Positions 48,401 through 60,374 of a stretch of 64,000 nucleotides of DNA are shown piece after piece. This DNA comes from Nymphaea colorata. Lineage: Eukaryota; Streptophyta; Magnoliopsida; Nymphaeales; Nymphaeaceae. The notes beneath the pieces were generated by a model. It saw only the letters and a program-made list of their open reading frames with translations. It was not told the DNA's origin and made no database searches. Location of the stretch: assembly GCF_008831285.2 (NCBI RefSeq), contig NC_045142.1, forward strand, positions 7,478,713 through 7,542,712, written 5' to 3'. The position numbers and the translations under genes were made by a program. The first letter of the stretch is position 1. Each line of letters opens with the position of its first letter.

Positions 48401-48620
48401 AGGCGACCGCAACGTAGCACAGGAGCGAGCAAGCCATCATGTGGCACATCGTCAGGAAGATCGGGAACCGGAAACCATAGTTGCTGAGCAGATATTTGTT
48501 CAGCAAAAGGACCCCGATATTGGAAGCATACCACGACGAAACAAGTCCTAACGTAAACAAACGGCCGCCGCCAGCACCGCCGGCGGATTTCCCCGCCTGA
48601 AGCGGAAGCGAGCCCTTCAT
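42415..48620 (-). CDS. Golgi nucleotide-sugar transporter, triose-phosphate translocator family (At3g11320/At5g05820 type)
   Basis: On the minus strand the exons are 48620-48138, 47513-47410, 47062-46834 and 42561-42415. All are phase-consistent and total 320 residues. The protein is strongly hydrophobic, with about ten predicted membrane helices and the TPT/EamA fold. Recognisable blocks are [81 protein letters not shown]-like sequence ending at [18 protein letters not shown], and a basic tail YSEAKKRCK. This is the plant subfamily whose members have been shown or proposed to carry UDP-uronic acids or other UDP-sugars into the Golgi for cell-wall polysaccharide synthesis; the substrate here is inferred only. 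The N-terminus carries a Gly/Ala-rich stretch of ~20 residues before the first helix. Intron 3 is 4.3 kb. USB1 is convergent, with about 1.8 kb between stop codons. Confidence 0.92.
42562..46833 (-). other. Large intron 3 of the transporter gene
   Basis: A 4.27 kb AT-rich intron with many A and T runs. It includes a perfect 12-base inverted repeat at 44752-44791 within a CTAGG-rich segment (about 44480-44830) that looks like an inserted repeat. No exon-like open frame was recognised inside it. Confidence 0.75.
44752..44791. repeat. Perfect 12-bp inverted repeat in transporter intron 3
   Basis: CCTAGGTGCTAG at 44752-44763 and CTAGCACCTAGG at 44780-44791 are exact complements with a 16-base loop. 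The surrounding segment (about 44480-44830) has further CCTAGG / CTAGGCA words, so it may be part of an inserted repeat. Confidence 0.65.
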
Positions 48621-49350
48621 TTCTCCCCCAACTCCTGAATTTCCCCTCTTCCTCCGACCTCACCTCTCGATCAACACCAAAACCGAAGAATTCAACTCGA
48701 TCTACTAACACTCCCAAAAGAACCACGGTTTCCGCAAGAAATCATCACAATCGCGGGTCCTCTCCACCTCCGACGAACTAAATCAACGATTGGCGAGCTG
48801 TATCTCCACTCTCCCGCCAAAAGATCACCAGATCCGCGGAGCTAGAGATGGAAACCCGGGCGAGCTACCGTTCGCGAGAGGAATCATGGGCGGAGGACTC
48901 AGATCTGACGATAATTCAGCCCAGAGGGAAGCGATATCGCAATCGATCCACGCGGAATTCTCAGGAGGCGAGGGGGGACGGGATCGCGATACGAGTCGGA
49001 GATCTAGGGTTCGGGAGAAGAGAATTGGCAGCCCTCATCATCAGAAGAGAAACATTCGGAAGAAGAGAAGAAGAGGAGGAGGAGGAGGAAGGAACGGTGG
49101 GCACCTCTCGTTCTCTCTCCCTCTCCCTTCCTCTCCGTCTGTCTCTTTTGTATTGGGAGGAATGGCGAGAAGGGAAGCCCTTCGCTTCGGTCAGGCCGAC
49201 ACGGTTGGAAGAATTGAGAGGAGAGAGAGAGAGGACGCAGGAGAACAAAAAAGGAAATGGCTTTTATGCAGTGGAATGGAATGGAAAGGCCAAACTCATC
49301 GCCCCTCGAAGTGTGAAAATTTTCGGTAATGCCATCGACTCGGCCAACCC
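48621..49350 (-). promoter_or_regulatory. 5' flank and probable leader of the transporter gene
   Basis: A purine/pyrimidine-biased region relatively rich in GC. CT-rich sequence lies on the plus strand at about 49110-49145 and GA-rich sequence at about 49210-49235. It is open in several frames by composition, but nothing resembles a known protein. It is most simply promoter and 5' leader. Confidence 0.45.
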
Positions 49351-50284
49351 TTGAACCATGCGTTTCCGTGTTGACTTCATGGCTTCGTTCCTTTCACAAA
49401 AGAAATTTCTGTAATGGACCGCTTTGTAAACATGATTTCCAAAACGGAGCTCATGCCTTTTGGTTTTTCACATTTCAGCTTCGCCATTTATTCAAAGAAG
49501 AATGAGACACAGTTATCTAATGTGGAAATTTATATACAACTATTTTTAGAAATCCGTTTAGAGAACTTTGGAAAAAATAAACCTGTTTGAGATTATATAA
49601 ATAGCTGATCCAATAACGAAACATGCTCGCAAATGAATACTTCACATAAAAAGTATCTGATATCTGAATCGCAAACTAAAAAAGATGATCAAATGAACAA
49701 AAAAAGGAAATTCAAACTCGAAGCTTGTTTATGTTATACTACCAAAAGTCTGCGGTGTTTTTCTAATTTCTTCATAATGAAACTGCTCTTCCCCTCAATC
49801 TTCTTTAGTTTGGCTGGGTTAGGTTGGCTTGACTTTATTTGTTTATTTTTTCAGCTTACTTGCATAGCAAAATATCTCAAATATTTCCATAATATTTGTA
49901 GTTTTTTATTTCTTATACTTTTATCAGCAAAGGATTATGCTTTTATATTTCTGTGATTATTTCCATAATATACAATTCCACTATCCCCGTCCTTCCGTTA
50001 TCAGTAAGTTACTCTTAAGCATGTGATTGTTATATTTAACCTAAAGTTTTCTCTCTCACAACTAAGATATAGAACCAAGAATTTATCCAAAACAAGCTTT
50101 TCCTTCCTTGGTTAAAATTGATTACTAACACAATGAATATGTCCAACCAAAAGATTATTAAAGTTGAAAATTTCAGTGGCCAAAGAACCCTTCATGATAA
50201 AACCATTAGGTTTGCTAATGTATAGTTTTTAGGTTTGAAACATGAACCTCATTTTTTTTTCTTGCATCAGCAAATATTAATTCT

Positions 50285-50440
50285 GGGTGAACGGGGTTTT
50301 CTACCGCCTGGCAGAAGGGTGAAGTCTCCACTCAACCCCTTATCCCCTAAAATAAGGCGGTAAAAACCATAGAAATTCAACATGAGAACCTACCTATTAG
50401 CCCCCGCACTGGCCATTGCCAACACCCTTGGGGATGACAA
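50285..50440 (-). mobile_element. tRNA-derived SINE, copy 2 (partial)
   Basis: On the minus strand it reads a B-box-like GGTTCTCATGTTGAATTTC, then AGGGGATAAGGGGTTGAGTG and CTGCCAGGCGGTAG, the diverged tail of the same family. The A box is not evident. Confidence 0.45.
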
Positions 50441-50719
50441 ATGTTAATTGGAAATCTAACTTTATAGTAGCCTTTTTAAGTCTAATTAAAATACAAATGA
50501 AAAAGGAAAAAAGTGAAACCTGTTTGTTTTTTTGTGAATTTAAATAAGAGAACTTGGCTGACCCACAACTACAAGGTCAATTATGATTCGATTCTCATAG
50601 GTGTCAACCCATGTGAAAGCTTAAGCAAGCATAGGCCCTTGGAGAAGGAGTGCTACCCTTGGGGTTTTATGCTGCTGTGCGATTGAGATGAGGTTTTCTT
50701 GGGTCCCAACTTCTATCTA

Positions 50720-50721
<2 letters not shown>

Positions 50722-50784
<63 letters not shown>
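50722..50784. repeat. Compound microsatellite (TA)n(GA)n
   Basis: A TA run at 50722-50752 is followed directly by a GA run at 50753-50784. Confidence 0.95.
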
Positions 50785-50788
<4 letters not shown>

Positions 50789-53225
50789 GGCTCATGTGTA
50801 AGGGTTTGAGAGAGAAGCAACAAAAATCATCCACTGTAAACCCTCTTCAAGAGTAAGACTCAAGCCTCAAAGGGCATAGCATAACTGGACATAAGACATT
50901 TCACACTCAAGGTATCTAAGCTTCAAATCTCATGGTCACTGTCATGTTCTTGCGTGTTACTCCTCTGGGCTGTAAATGGTGGCAATCACGACACAAGGTT
51001 GAAGTAGTAACACTCAAGCCTCTTAAGAAGGGAACTAGAAAGAACGTAACTTCCTTGATCCTCTTCCTTCCTTCAAACTCGAAATCCTTATCGTATGAAA
51101 GAGAACGGGATTCTCCATTTCACACGGTGTCTTGTACTGGGGGCGGGGCGGTCGTTTTCTCATCTAGATTGAGACCTACCCTTGCATGTGAATAACACAA
51201 AAGGTTTACCCTATGATCTGAGCTTCTTATTTGGGCCCCCCAACACATCACATGTGTTTGGGGTGCCTTAAATTACAAACATAACCCCGAAACAAGGCAC
51301 ATAATGAGAATGAAAAGTCATTTTTCCATTTTATCCTCATGAGCAGAGGTGGAGTTAGAAATTTTTCATGAGGGGGGTCGAATTAAAGTTTCTAAATTTT
51401 GACATGGGCCGAAGTATCACTTTTCAAAAATTTTATTGAAGATAAATAAAATTTTCTAAAATTTACATGTCAATTTCGAAAAAAAATTCTTTTGAGGTGG
51501 GGCCAGGGCCCATGCGGGCCCCCCTTGCCTCTGCCCCTACTCATGAGGGGGTAACTTGGTGCATTCTCAGGGTGTCAAACACACTCCAAACATGCACCAT
51601 GAACTCACAATTATTAAGATCAAATTGTTCAGGAGAAAAGAAGAAGAAGAAAACAACACAGTGAAGAAGAGAAGTCTAAAGTAGAAGGGCAAACAAGAAG
51701 TTCAATTGGCTATAAGAAGAAGGTCAATAGCATTATCAAAAGAAGAAGAAAAAAAAAAAACCCATTTGAGTAACAAAGACAAGAAGCAGGTGAAGGCGAT
51801 GAAATAGCAAAACCTTGAAGGGGAGGCGGCAGATTTGATCACTAAAGATGCAAAAAAGGGAAGCATGAATGGAGGAAGAAAGGAAGAATCTTTTAGTTTC
51901 ATGAAAGTGTGGAAGGACCTCCCTTTAAAGATGGTGATCAAGAAAGAAAGAAGAATGAGAAAATGGTATCAGTCTAAACTCATTCACACCCTGCAAGGTT
52001 TCATCTAAAGAAGGAAGAATGAAGAAAAGCCACAACCCAAACTCATTCACACACTATAAGGTTTCCATTTAAGTAGGTCCTTTAGAAGTGAAGGCAATAG
52101 AGGGAAAGAGATATAAAAGGACCAACTAAGCGAATTAGGACATCAAGACTTCCTAATGGTAAAAGACAACCTGTCACAACAACAAATAAACAAAAGAAGG
52201 GAGACAAAATAAAAATCAGCTTATCGCTGACATTAAAAAGGATAGTGTCGTTAAAGGTGGCCATTTCCCTGGAAAAACATCATCACTGGCATAGTCAGGC
52301 ATTGCACTCAAAAAGACATGCACAATTTGTTGATAATCTTTTAGTGACACTTTTTTCACCGACATTTGTTAGTAGTTACATTAATGAAAGTCTTACAGAT
52401 GCTTTTCCCTCTTTAATGAGGTTTTTTTTTTGTGTGTGCCACTTAGCAAATTTTGTATAGTGTTCAACCAAAAGCAAATTTTCCTTTTGAATAAAAATTT
52501 AGTTGGGAAAATGTGTCACAAGTCCAAAATATCCTCAAACACTGGAAGTGGACGAGACACTTTAACCATAGTCAGCTAGTAGAATTAACATATAGAAAAA
52601 ACAAGCAAAGAGAAGGTAGAATTTTGTTTTTCTTACTTACTAGATCATTGAAATCTTGGTCGAAAACACAGAGAAGGAGAAGAAGCTATATACTTACAAT
52701 AAGAATGTAGAAAGAATACTTAAAAGCACCAAAGGAATGTATTGCTTTACGTGGCAAGATTCTGTCACTGATTGGACTTTGTACTCTTTTGTTCATTAAG
52801 GACAAGAGAGAATCCTATGTTCAATTTAGTGAGGAGATTTCAAGATGCAAGAAAACTTCTATTCTCATGAAAGAAAGAAACGATGGGAGATTTACAAGAA
52901 CCAAATTGATGTGATATCTAGGAATATAAACAGATTGAAGATTGCCTAATCAATGTTGAAAGGGGAAAAAGTGTTAGAAAAAAGTCGAAAACCCTTCTTT
53001 AAATGGAAATATCTAGCCAGAAGTTGAAATTGAGGTATGGATGACTCATGATAAGAAATAAAAATACAAAATATTTTCATGTAGTGGCAAGATAATAACA
53101 ATATGAAAAGAACTACCACTTGTGTGGAAAAATAAAAGAACACAAAGTTAGCTGCATTCACTAAGGACATGCATGAGGAAGTAGTGAGGTTATACTTGGA
53201 AGGCTAGTGCTCTAGAGTATGAAAA

Positions 53226-53228
<3 letters not shown>
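50785..53228. other. Intergenic, no gene seen
   Basis: Apart from the element at 51343-51540 it is AT-rich or GA-rich non-coding sequence. A near-perfect short inverted repeat, CCCCAACACAT/ATGTGTTTGGGG, lies at about 51238-51262. Confidence 0.5.
51343..51540. mobile_element. GGCGGAGCC-type short element, copy at 51 kb
   Basis: It contains GAGGTGGAGTTAGAAATTTT, then TCGAATTAAAGTTTCTAAAT, GAGGTGGGGCCAGGGCCCAT, and ends GCCTCTGCCCCTAC. Same order as the 15 and 18 kb copies. Confidence 0.6.

Positions 53229-53292
<64 letters not shown>
53229..53292. repeat. (TA)n microsatellite, ~64 bp
   Basis: A pure alternating TA run. Confidence 0.95.
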
Positions 53293-53296
<4 letters not shown>

Positions 53297-53417
53297 GATT
53301 TTTAACGTGGAGAAATAGCACCTGGATTGAAAGTTTGTCACTCATCCGAAGGTGTAAATTAAACTCCAACATATTACCTCATCCCAAGAGCTTATGCCTG
53401 ATTTGGTTTGCACAAGT

Positions 53418-53535
53418 AGGGCAGGGCATCGGGCCGGCCCGATAGGGAGTCGGGCTTGAGCCGGGTTGCAGCCTATGACTGCAGCTGGGCCCTACCCAAC
53501 TGCCTGAAACCTGGGCTTGGGTTTGGCCTGATTAA
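53418..53535. mobile_element. GGGCCGGCCCG-type hAT-like remnant
   Basis: AGGGCATCGGGCCGGCCCGA, GTCGGGCTTGAGCCGGG and GCTGGGCCCTACCC are words typical of short hAT-derived plant repeats. The element is truncated by neighbouring (TA)n sequence. Confidence 0.35.
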
Positions 53536-53552
53536 ACTATCATAATTATAAC

Positions 53553-53555
<3 letters not shown>

Positions 53556-53593
<38 letters not shown>

Positions 53594-53594
53594 G
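53556..53594. repeat. Compound (TA)n(CA)n microsatellite
   Basis: A TA run passing into CACACAC. Confidence 0.9.
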
Positions 53595-54995
53595 TAATTA
53601 TACATACAAATAAAAAATATAAAAAATAAGTGATCATATGAACAGAGATTGGATCCTTTTAGATACAACTGCATATAGTTGAATTCTAAGTATAAAATGA
53701 GGGCCTCAAGGGACATAGTGCAGCTTGCGACAAGGTAGCTCACACTCAAACGAATCATGTGGTTGTTGTCATATTTCATTGTGTTACTCTTGTGAACTGC
53801 AAATGACGGTAAACACGACCCCCAAGTTGAAGAATGTATCATAAGCCTACTAAAGGCCGAAGCATGCTTGAAAGACATAAAGGTATGATACTATTGAGGG
53901 TTTTATGTCCAAGGCACTAATAAGTTTTTAAGAGGCGGTTGATATGTAAATAATGAAATGACTATGAGGTACCAATGTAAAAATAAGCAAGGTTGTATGG
54001 GCTGGTGGCTTCTATGTATCATACCTTTATGTCTGGGCTAGCAGCGCTGCTGACGATAGGATGGGAAAAGCCACTGGGCCTCCCCCTACCCTGTTGATTC
54101 AAAAGAAAAATGAAAGGGAAAAATCATCAGGTCAATGACCACCGCTCCGATTCAAGTATTGCGTGACTCTCGATAGTCAGAATCATCTTGACCTAATAGT
54201 TTTTATTAGTTACCCTTGAGTTCAAAGGATTTAATTTGAATGAATAAATCTAATAAATAAATAAATAAATAATAGAACGCGTCATGGAGTCCTACTCAGA
54301 TAGAACATAAAAAATAATAGAACGCGTCTCTACGACATATAATTTTATATAAGATAATTCTCTCCTCTTTTGTAGTACACACGGAAGCTTGGACTGAAAG
54401 AGTTGACTTAGAGGACGCCTTTCCCTTCAAATTCCGCATTCGCCAAACCCATTCGTATCACATGACAACGACCGCCGGAATATTGAATTCTCCGCAATAC
54501 TTTGTATTAGAATAAAAATTCCGGCGAACTGGCACAGTTATCCTCACGCGTTCTACCTACCTTTTCAAGTTGAGGGGATGATCAAAATTAGTTCGTTAGC
54601 AGGAACGTTGAATATGAGCCAAAACCAAAAAATGCTGCCTTATAACCTAAACTTTCCAAGTCCACATTATATATATATATATATATATACTCTTTATTCT
54701 GCCCATAACGGGTGGATGGTGGCCTTTTTCAAACGTTTGACTACACAAGTATATATATATATATATATATATCTCGCTTTGATTACGAGATCAGAACAGT
54801 CAAAACACTCAAAATGAATCATGCTTTAGTTCAAGTCATTTTCGTAAAAAAAAAAATTGATCTCTGCACTACCAAAATTTGATGTTATAACAGCTATTCA
54901 ATTTTTTTTACTATTAAAAACATTATTTTAAGTAATAAAACAACAAACTTAAAACATGTTTCTCATAAATCACTCATAAGATCATATCTATTTTA

Positions 54996-54997
<2 letters not shown>

Positions 54998-55091
<94 letters not shown>
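54998..55091. repeat. (TA)n microsatellite, ~93 bp
   Basis: The longest pure TA run in the window. Shorter TA runs lie at about 54667-54688 and 54749-54772. Confidence 0.95.
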
Positions 55092-55093
<2 letters not shown>

Positions 55094-55720
55094 GAGATTT
55101 GAAATATGGTAGATGTTGACAGATGACTAGATATTCAAAAGTTGTACCTAAATGCGCCACAAACCGTTGTTAAACCAACACATATCCATTGAAGAGAGAG
55201 GAGAGAGAAGCTCCCATTTGGTTGCCGCCTACCATGGCTCTCCCTGTCATGGTAGCGTCGGGAGATATCGCAGGAATGACTCTCGACCCAAATGAAGACC
55301 TTCTGAACGAACCACCCCTGATGAGAGACGAGACGACGACAAGTGAGCAGAAAGGAAAAACAGAACAGCAATGGCTGTAGGAGGAGGTAATTGGTGAATG
55401 CATGGAAGATTTGGAGCTGTGGCCGAGCTATAAATTTCTGTCTAAGGGGGCATTATTGATTTATGTTTTAAGAGGCACTCATATGTAAAAGGAAAAACAG
55501 AAAAAAAAAGAGCATTAATATGCAAATATTTCTGGCTAAGGGGAATTATTATTTTGTTTTTCAAGCTTTAAGGAGCACCAATATATTAAAAAAAAAAGAG
55601 TATTAATATGCAAATAAGATACTATGCCTTTCTGTCTCCGGGCCCTCGTAGTGTAGTTGCTTCTCTTGATAGATTATGTAGCAAATTCTTTTGGGGAGAT
55701 TCTAAAAACCACCAAACCCT

Positions 55721-55929
55721 AGGAGGCATTTGATAGTATGAAATTTTGATTCAAGAATGAAAATTCCAGAATCATAATTCCTCTTCAAAGTAGAATGAAA
55801 TCAAAATTCCGGGTTTTACTTTCTTAATTTCAGAAACAAAATGCCCCATTTGTTTAATAATTCTAATTTCTTAAAAAATGAACATTTTGATTCTAAAATT
55901 CCATGATTCTGGGTATATCAAGCGCTCCT
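55721..55929. mobile_element. MITE-like element, ~209 bp
   Basis: The left end AGGAGGCATTTGATAGTA and the reverse complement of the right end AGGAGCGCTTGATATAC are imperfect inverted repeats. The interior is rich in TTTTGATTC / AAAATTCC words that pair with each other. Confidence 0.5.
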
Positions 55930-56188
55930 TACGAGATCCCACATGACTTAATTAGCATTTCGAGCCCATGTTTTCGGACCCCAATTGGGTCAGTTGTCCA
56001 AATTAAGTACCTTATAACAAAGAGTATGTGGACCTTCAAACTAAAATCCTACTCTTTCTGGTCATGGAAAGTTATTAGAAGGGGTTGGAGTGGTGCATGG
56101 TTTGAATCTCCCTCTTTGAACTTTTCTTCCGGAGGCAGCGAGTCAGGTCAACTTTGTTGCCCAGGCCCGGTATGTTCGAGCTGAGCAC

Positions 56189-56606
56189 TGGGGATGTCAA
56201 CAGATCAGATTCAAATCACATATATCCTTAATCATATCTGCTTTTTCGGATATTCACATATTTGGATTCAAATTTGATTAAAGAAAAGTCATATCCAAAT
56301 CCGAATCCAAAATCTATTTTTTGAATTCAATCTAACCCTGATTTTTATATCCGAATCTGAATCTAAATTTTACCGGATTTTGCCAATTTTAAATATTTAA
56401 TAGCATTAGATATATAATATTTGTCTAAAAATGAATCATATCAGATATTTATTTATATCCAAATCCAAATTCGATCAGATGCCATTTATTAAATCCGATT
56501 CCGATCCGATTTCTTAATCGGATATTATTTTTTTTTTTCATATCCAATTTTCTGGATTGGATGGGTTGAATATCCGATTTAAATAGGATATATTGACATG
56601 TACCCG
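56189..56606. mobile_element. Non-autonomous GGATATCCGA-rich element, copy 2
   Basis: It begins TGGGGATGTCAAC and ends TTGACATGTACCC, roughly complementary to its start. It is colinear with the reverse complement of 12133-12657 over most of its length but about 100 bases shorter, mainly through the loss of repeated TCCGAATC-type words. Confidence 0.65.
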
Positions 56607-57940
56607 TCCTCATGCCCAGCCTTCATTAGATTGACAAAGATAGAGAAGCCTTAAAATGACACAAGAATGAAATATAAGTAAAATTGGAGAAGAAAAAACT
56701 AAGAAATTAAAAATGTTGCAATCTCGTTCAGATAATAATTTTAGAATTTTGTTTATGAAAACAAGGAGTCAATATAAATTTAATAACTTAAAATCTATAG
56801 CTCCAAAAGTTCTGAAACTTAAGGGCACTTTCCATAAATATTTAACAACACACCACCAAAAATTGGGCTAATTTTAACGTGTTTAATTAGCTTTGGAACA
56901 GAAATAAAAAAAACCCTCTGCTCTGCTACAGGTTCAGGAACTTTAATTCTATTTTTCCAAGCAGGCCAAAAATCAGATTAATCACAATAATAATTTTTCA
57001 ATGATTTTTTAAAATTCAGACAAATCCTGCTGAAAAAACAGAATTTCAAGTTTGAAATTTCTGAGCTTTTCGTTTATATTTTTAAAAATAAATCTAATAA
57101 AAAAATAGAAAAAATTAACTAAATGATTCTAAATTACTGCAAATGTACAGTCAACCAACAACGTGCTACGCACCCATTGAAACGCACTAAAACATGAAAA
57201 CAAAAATGGAAATTAATAAGAAAAGAAACAAAAAACAAATGAAATCTAATTAAAATGTTCTTTAGAACTTACATATTTATTCGCTCCCTCCATAAGCACA
57301 ATCACCACAAATATAAGAGCAAAATAAACCCAAGTGAGCTTAGAGTCGTCACAAGTGTCTAACTATGTCAAATCAATATTTACTGACTAAACAAAACATT
57401 AATAAAGTTAAAAAAGAGTGGGATTCGCATAGTTTTGTGCAAAACCCTTTTAAAAAAAAAGTAAATTCATTGTAAATCTAGTTGAGAACGCGTACCAATA
57501 ACAAAAATTTACTGAACTCAACTATAGAAATATATATTCAGTCAAACCATTGAGGAACAAGGGATTATGTCATTGAATTCCAAGTCTAAATTTTACTTTA
57601 TTAATTGAAATTAAAACAATATTCAACAAAGCATCTCAATAAATTTACCCAATCACACAAAATGAAGCAAATCAAACCAGGAAAATCCCAAGAGTAAAAG
57701 GATTCCCATCTATCTGCCACAAAGCCAACCGGGATATGGCACAAACCTTGGAAGCACAAAAAGCAAGGTCAATGAACTATTCAAAATAAACTAAATAATT
57801 AAACTAAGAGATAAACTATATGATGCTCTACACTCCACCAATTCTCATCTACTCCAATGAATAAAATGAAACGCACAATATTTATCTAATTATCACGTAA
57901 ATGATACCATTTAAGTAGAATATAACAAAGTAACATGGAT
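56607..57940. other. AT-rich intergenic, no gene seen
   Basis: Strongly A-rich, with stops in all frames. Nothing was recognised. Confidence 0.5.
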
Positions 57941-58060
57941 TGTAACACCCCCAAAGTTTCTTCAAGGGCCCTTTTGAGGTTGGAGCCGAAACTGCTAGGG
58001 GGCGGGTTGGGATCCATCGAACCAAGGGCATGAGCCCAGGAGTGGGTCGGGTTGTTATAC
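57941..58060 (+). mobile_element. LTR-like fragment, copy 2
   Basis: It starts TGTAACACCCCC and continues to GAGCCCAGGAGTGGGTCG and TTGTTATA, shared with 8895-9082, but is shorter because the middle part is missing. There are no adjacent gag-pol domains. Confidence 0.4.
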
Positions 58061-58639
58061 TATGTGCATTGGTAATATGATAATAACAATAAATGAAGGA
58101 AGTTTAAGTACCGGTGATGTGTTCTAAGCAGTGTACTTGCAGTTGCTTTGATATTAACATATTCAAACATGAATTTGTTTTTATTAATCCTACACAAGTT
58201 GGGTGCGCTTTTTTATTTTTTTCCTAGTTGACTAAAGTGTACAAAATTTAAGAAAATAACTAACATAATTAATAAAGTGTTATGGAAAAATGAAAAAAAA
58301 AACTCTTTGAAAAGCACAAAAAAGTTTCTTGGTTAAATAGTTATGTACCAGCTAAAAGGATAACAAGTTAAAAATGTATCTGAATGTGCTGTCAAACCTT
58401 TGTGAAGTCATATGCTGAGTTGGTGGGAGCCTAACTCCCAGCAAATGACTTCAAGAGTATTCCATGGAAATCATGGATCAGGTCAAGGAAATGGAGGAAG
58501 AAGATGTTGGGGGGAATGAAACAAGTGATGGCCAAGAAAGAGAAGACACCGATCAACCATGAAAGGGCTTCTCAAAGGAGCTTTGATACAGGAAATCACT
58601 GGACTGTGATGGCGGGCTAGAAGATAGGCAAATCAGACA

Positions 58640-58868
58640 GTTCAAGTGAGCGAGAGAGTCAATTCCACCACCCAAAGCGAAGCCCGAAAGCCCCCCTCCA
58701 ATTCCCCCTGCCTCTGGGGGTCCTGAGCTGCGTCGGTGTTAGTGATAGAATGGAACATCCTTCAACTTGGATGCCGCGTCCTATCGTCTTATGACACATG
58801 AACATAGCGCCCACGGGAATCGAACTAGAGACCTGCCTTTTACATGCCTCTAGCCCGACTGTTGAAAC
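58640..58868 (-). mobile_element. tRNA-derived SINE, copy 3
   Basis: On the minus strand a tRNA-like head ends in a good B box (AGTTCGATTCCCG). It is followed by GACGCAGCTCAGGACCCC, AGAGGCAGGGGGAA and GGGCTTCGCTTTGGGTGG. This is the best-preserved head in the window. Confidence 0.65.
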
Positions 58869-59350
58869 AAATCAGACAATTGGAGTCAAAGATCAAAAGA
58901 TGAACTTGAATATGGAGCTCTTCTAAAGAGCCATTGCCCTTGTCATTGTTTCATAATATGGTTTTTTCTTGGCTTGTTTTGTTTCATATTGTGAACTTCA
59001 AGTTTCTACGCACGTCATATCCCTTGAGATAGTTGACAAAAATCCTACTATCTGCAATCTATTCACGTAAGTAAATTTTCACCCAAAGCCAGCAAAAAAT
59101 TTCCACTTAGCTCATGGAATTGCATCACATTTCCAGATCAAGTTTCTCATGTTATCCACCTCTCTTTTCTCTCTAATCTCATCATATATGTCCATTCTTT
59201 TTATAACTTCAACCCATTATTCATATTCGAAGCTAATCAGCCCAAGGACGTGGCATCTGCTTCATCCATGCGTACACTGAATCCATAGGTGTGTTCCATT
59301 CATGCCATCTCTGCCATAGATTTCTTATACAATTCATTACTCCATATTTA

Positions 59351-59550
59351 GGGGGCGGAGTCAGATTTTTTTTTTGACGTGGATGGAGTAATTATTTTTA
59401 AAATTTATACAAGGGCCTAATAATATTTTTAGAATTTTTACATAGACCAACTTAAAAAAATTCTAAAATATAAATATAAACTTTCTTTTTTTTTTTACAA
59501 AATATGAAGGGGGTCAATGGCCCCTGTCAGCCTCCGCTTCCCTCCGCACC
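59351..59550. mobile_element. GGCGGAGCC-type short element, copy at 59 kb
   Basis: It begins GGGGGCGGAGTCAGATTTTT and ends GTCAGCCTCCGCTTCCC, complementary ends. AT-rich interior with GGGGTCAATGGCCCC near the right side. Confidence 0.6.
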
Positions 59551-59917
59551 GCCATTTGTCATTCTTGCCATTTCCAATTTGGCAAGTTACTATATGATTA
59601 ATTTCAGATCAGTCACAAAATACGTGCCTTATTCCAAAAAAATGTGAGAAAAATTTTAAAAACAAGGAAGCAGAAAAAGGAAAAAAGAAAAACACGAGTA
59701 AAGCACATTTTATTCTTTTTTTGTGTGTTTTTTCACGTTTTTTAGTATTTTTAATTGCCAGTTTTTATTTTAACATTTTATTTTCAGTCTTATAGCTTTT
59801 TAAAAATTTATTGAGTTTTTTTCAAGAAAAACAACTATGCCATAATATGCTCGAGAAAAATCTCACCGTTTTAAACCCAAAAAAGATATTTGTGGCATCC
59901 CGAAAAGGTGGTTTAAT

Positions 59918-59992
59918 AAACGAGTCGAGTTCGAGTCAAGTTTATCGAGCGACTTCGAGTTAGCTCGACTCGTTGAACGGCCCTGGCATTAA
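59918..59992. mobile_element. GAGTCGAGTTCGAG-type remnant
   Basis: ACGAGTCGAGTTCGAG and TTAGCTCGACTCGTTGAACG resemble the body of the hAT-like element at 8.8-9.5 kb. Neither end is identifiable. Confidence 0.35.
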
Positions 59993-60185
59993 TTTACAAT
60001 GATTGTCTGAGTCATCCCAAATGAACACAAGGCAAAGTTTTTCCAAACCTTCACGACAGACATAGGCAGCCTAAAAGCCATTAACATATGACCAATTAAC
60101 TGGTAGATTACATGAAGAACCAGACATACTTTTGCCACAAAAGATGGCATTCAACCGTTCCACTCTGCCAGTCCAGAAGAAACCA

Positions 60186-60362
60186 GTGGCAGAGCCACAT
60201 ATAGGCTGGTGTGGGCAGTTGCCCACCCCAGCTTCTCAATTTTCTTTCAACTTTACATTAAGATCATTTAATCTTTACTTTGTTATACATGTAAGTGCCC
60301 CTTCAAGTATGAAAGCCTGTGAATCAGTGTCTCTCTAGAAATTTTTTGTGGCTCCATCACTA
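60186..60362. mobile_element. Complete ~177 bp GGCGGAGCC-type MITE-like element
   Basis: The left end AGTGGCAGAGCCACA and the right end TGTGGCTCCATCACTA are imperfect inverted repeats. The interior has GGCTGGTGTGGGCAGTTGCC, shared with the intronic copy at 28.2 kb. It sits just beyond the 3' side of the minus-strand LINE remnant. Confidence 0.65.
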
Positions 60363-60374
60363 GAAGAAACCTTC

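Noticed and set aside
48790-49354. Two overlapping plus-strand open frames of 179 and 168 codons
   Set aside because: Composition is purine/pyrimidine-biased with Arg/Glu and Ser runs, two frames are open at once, and they sit in the promoter/leader of the transporter gene.
55135-55403. Overlapping open frames near 55.2 kb on both strands
   Set aside because: They are short, open on both strands, without motifs, and adjacent to a long (TA)n tract.
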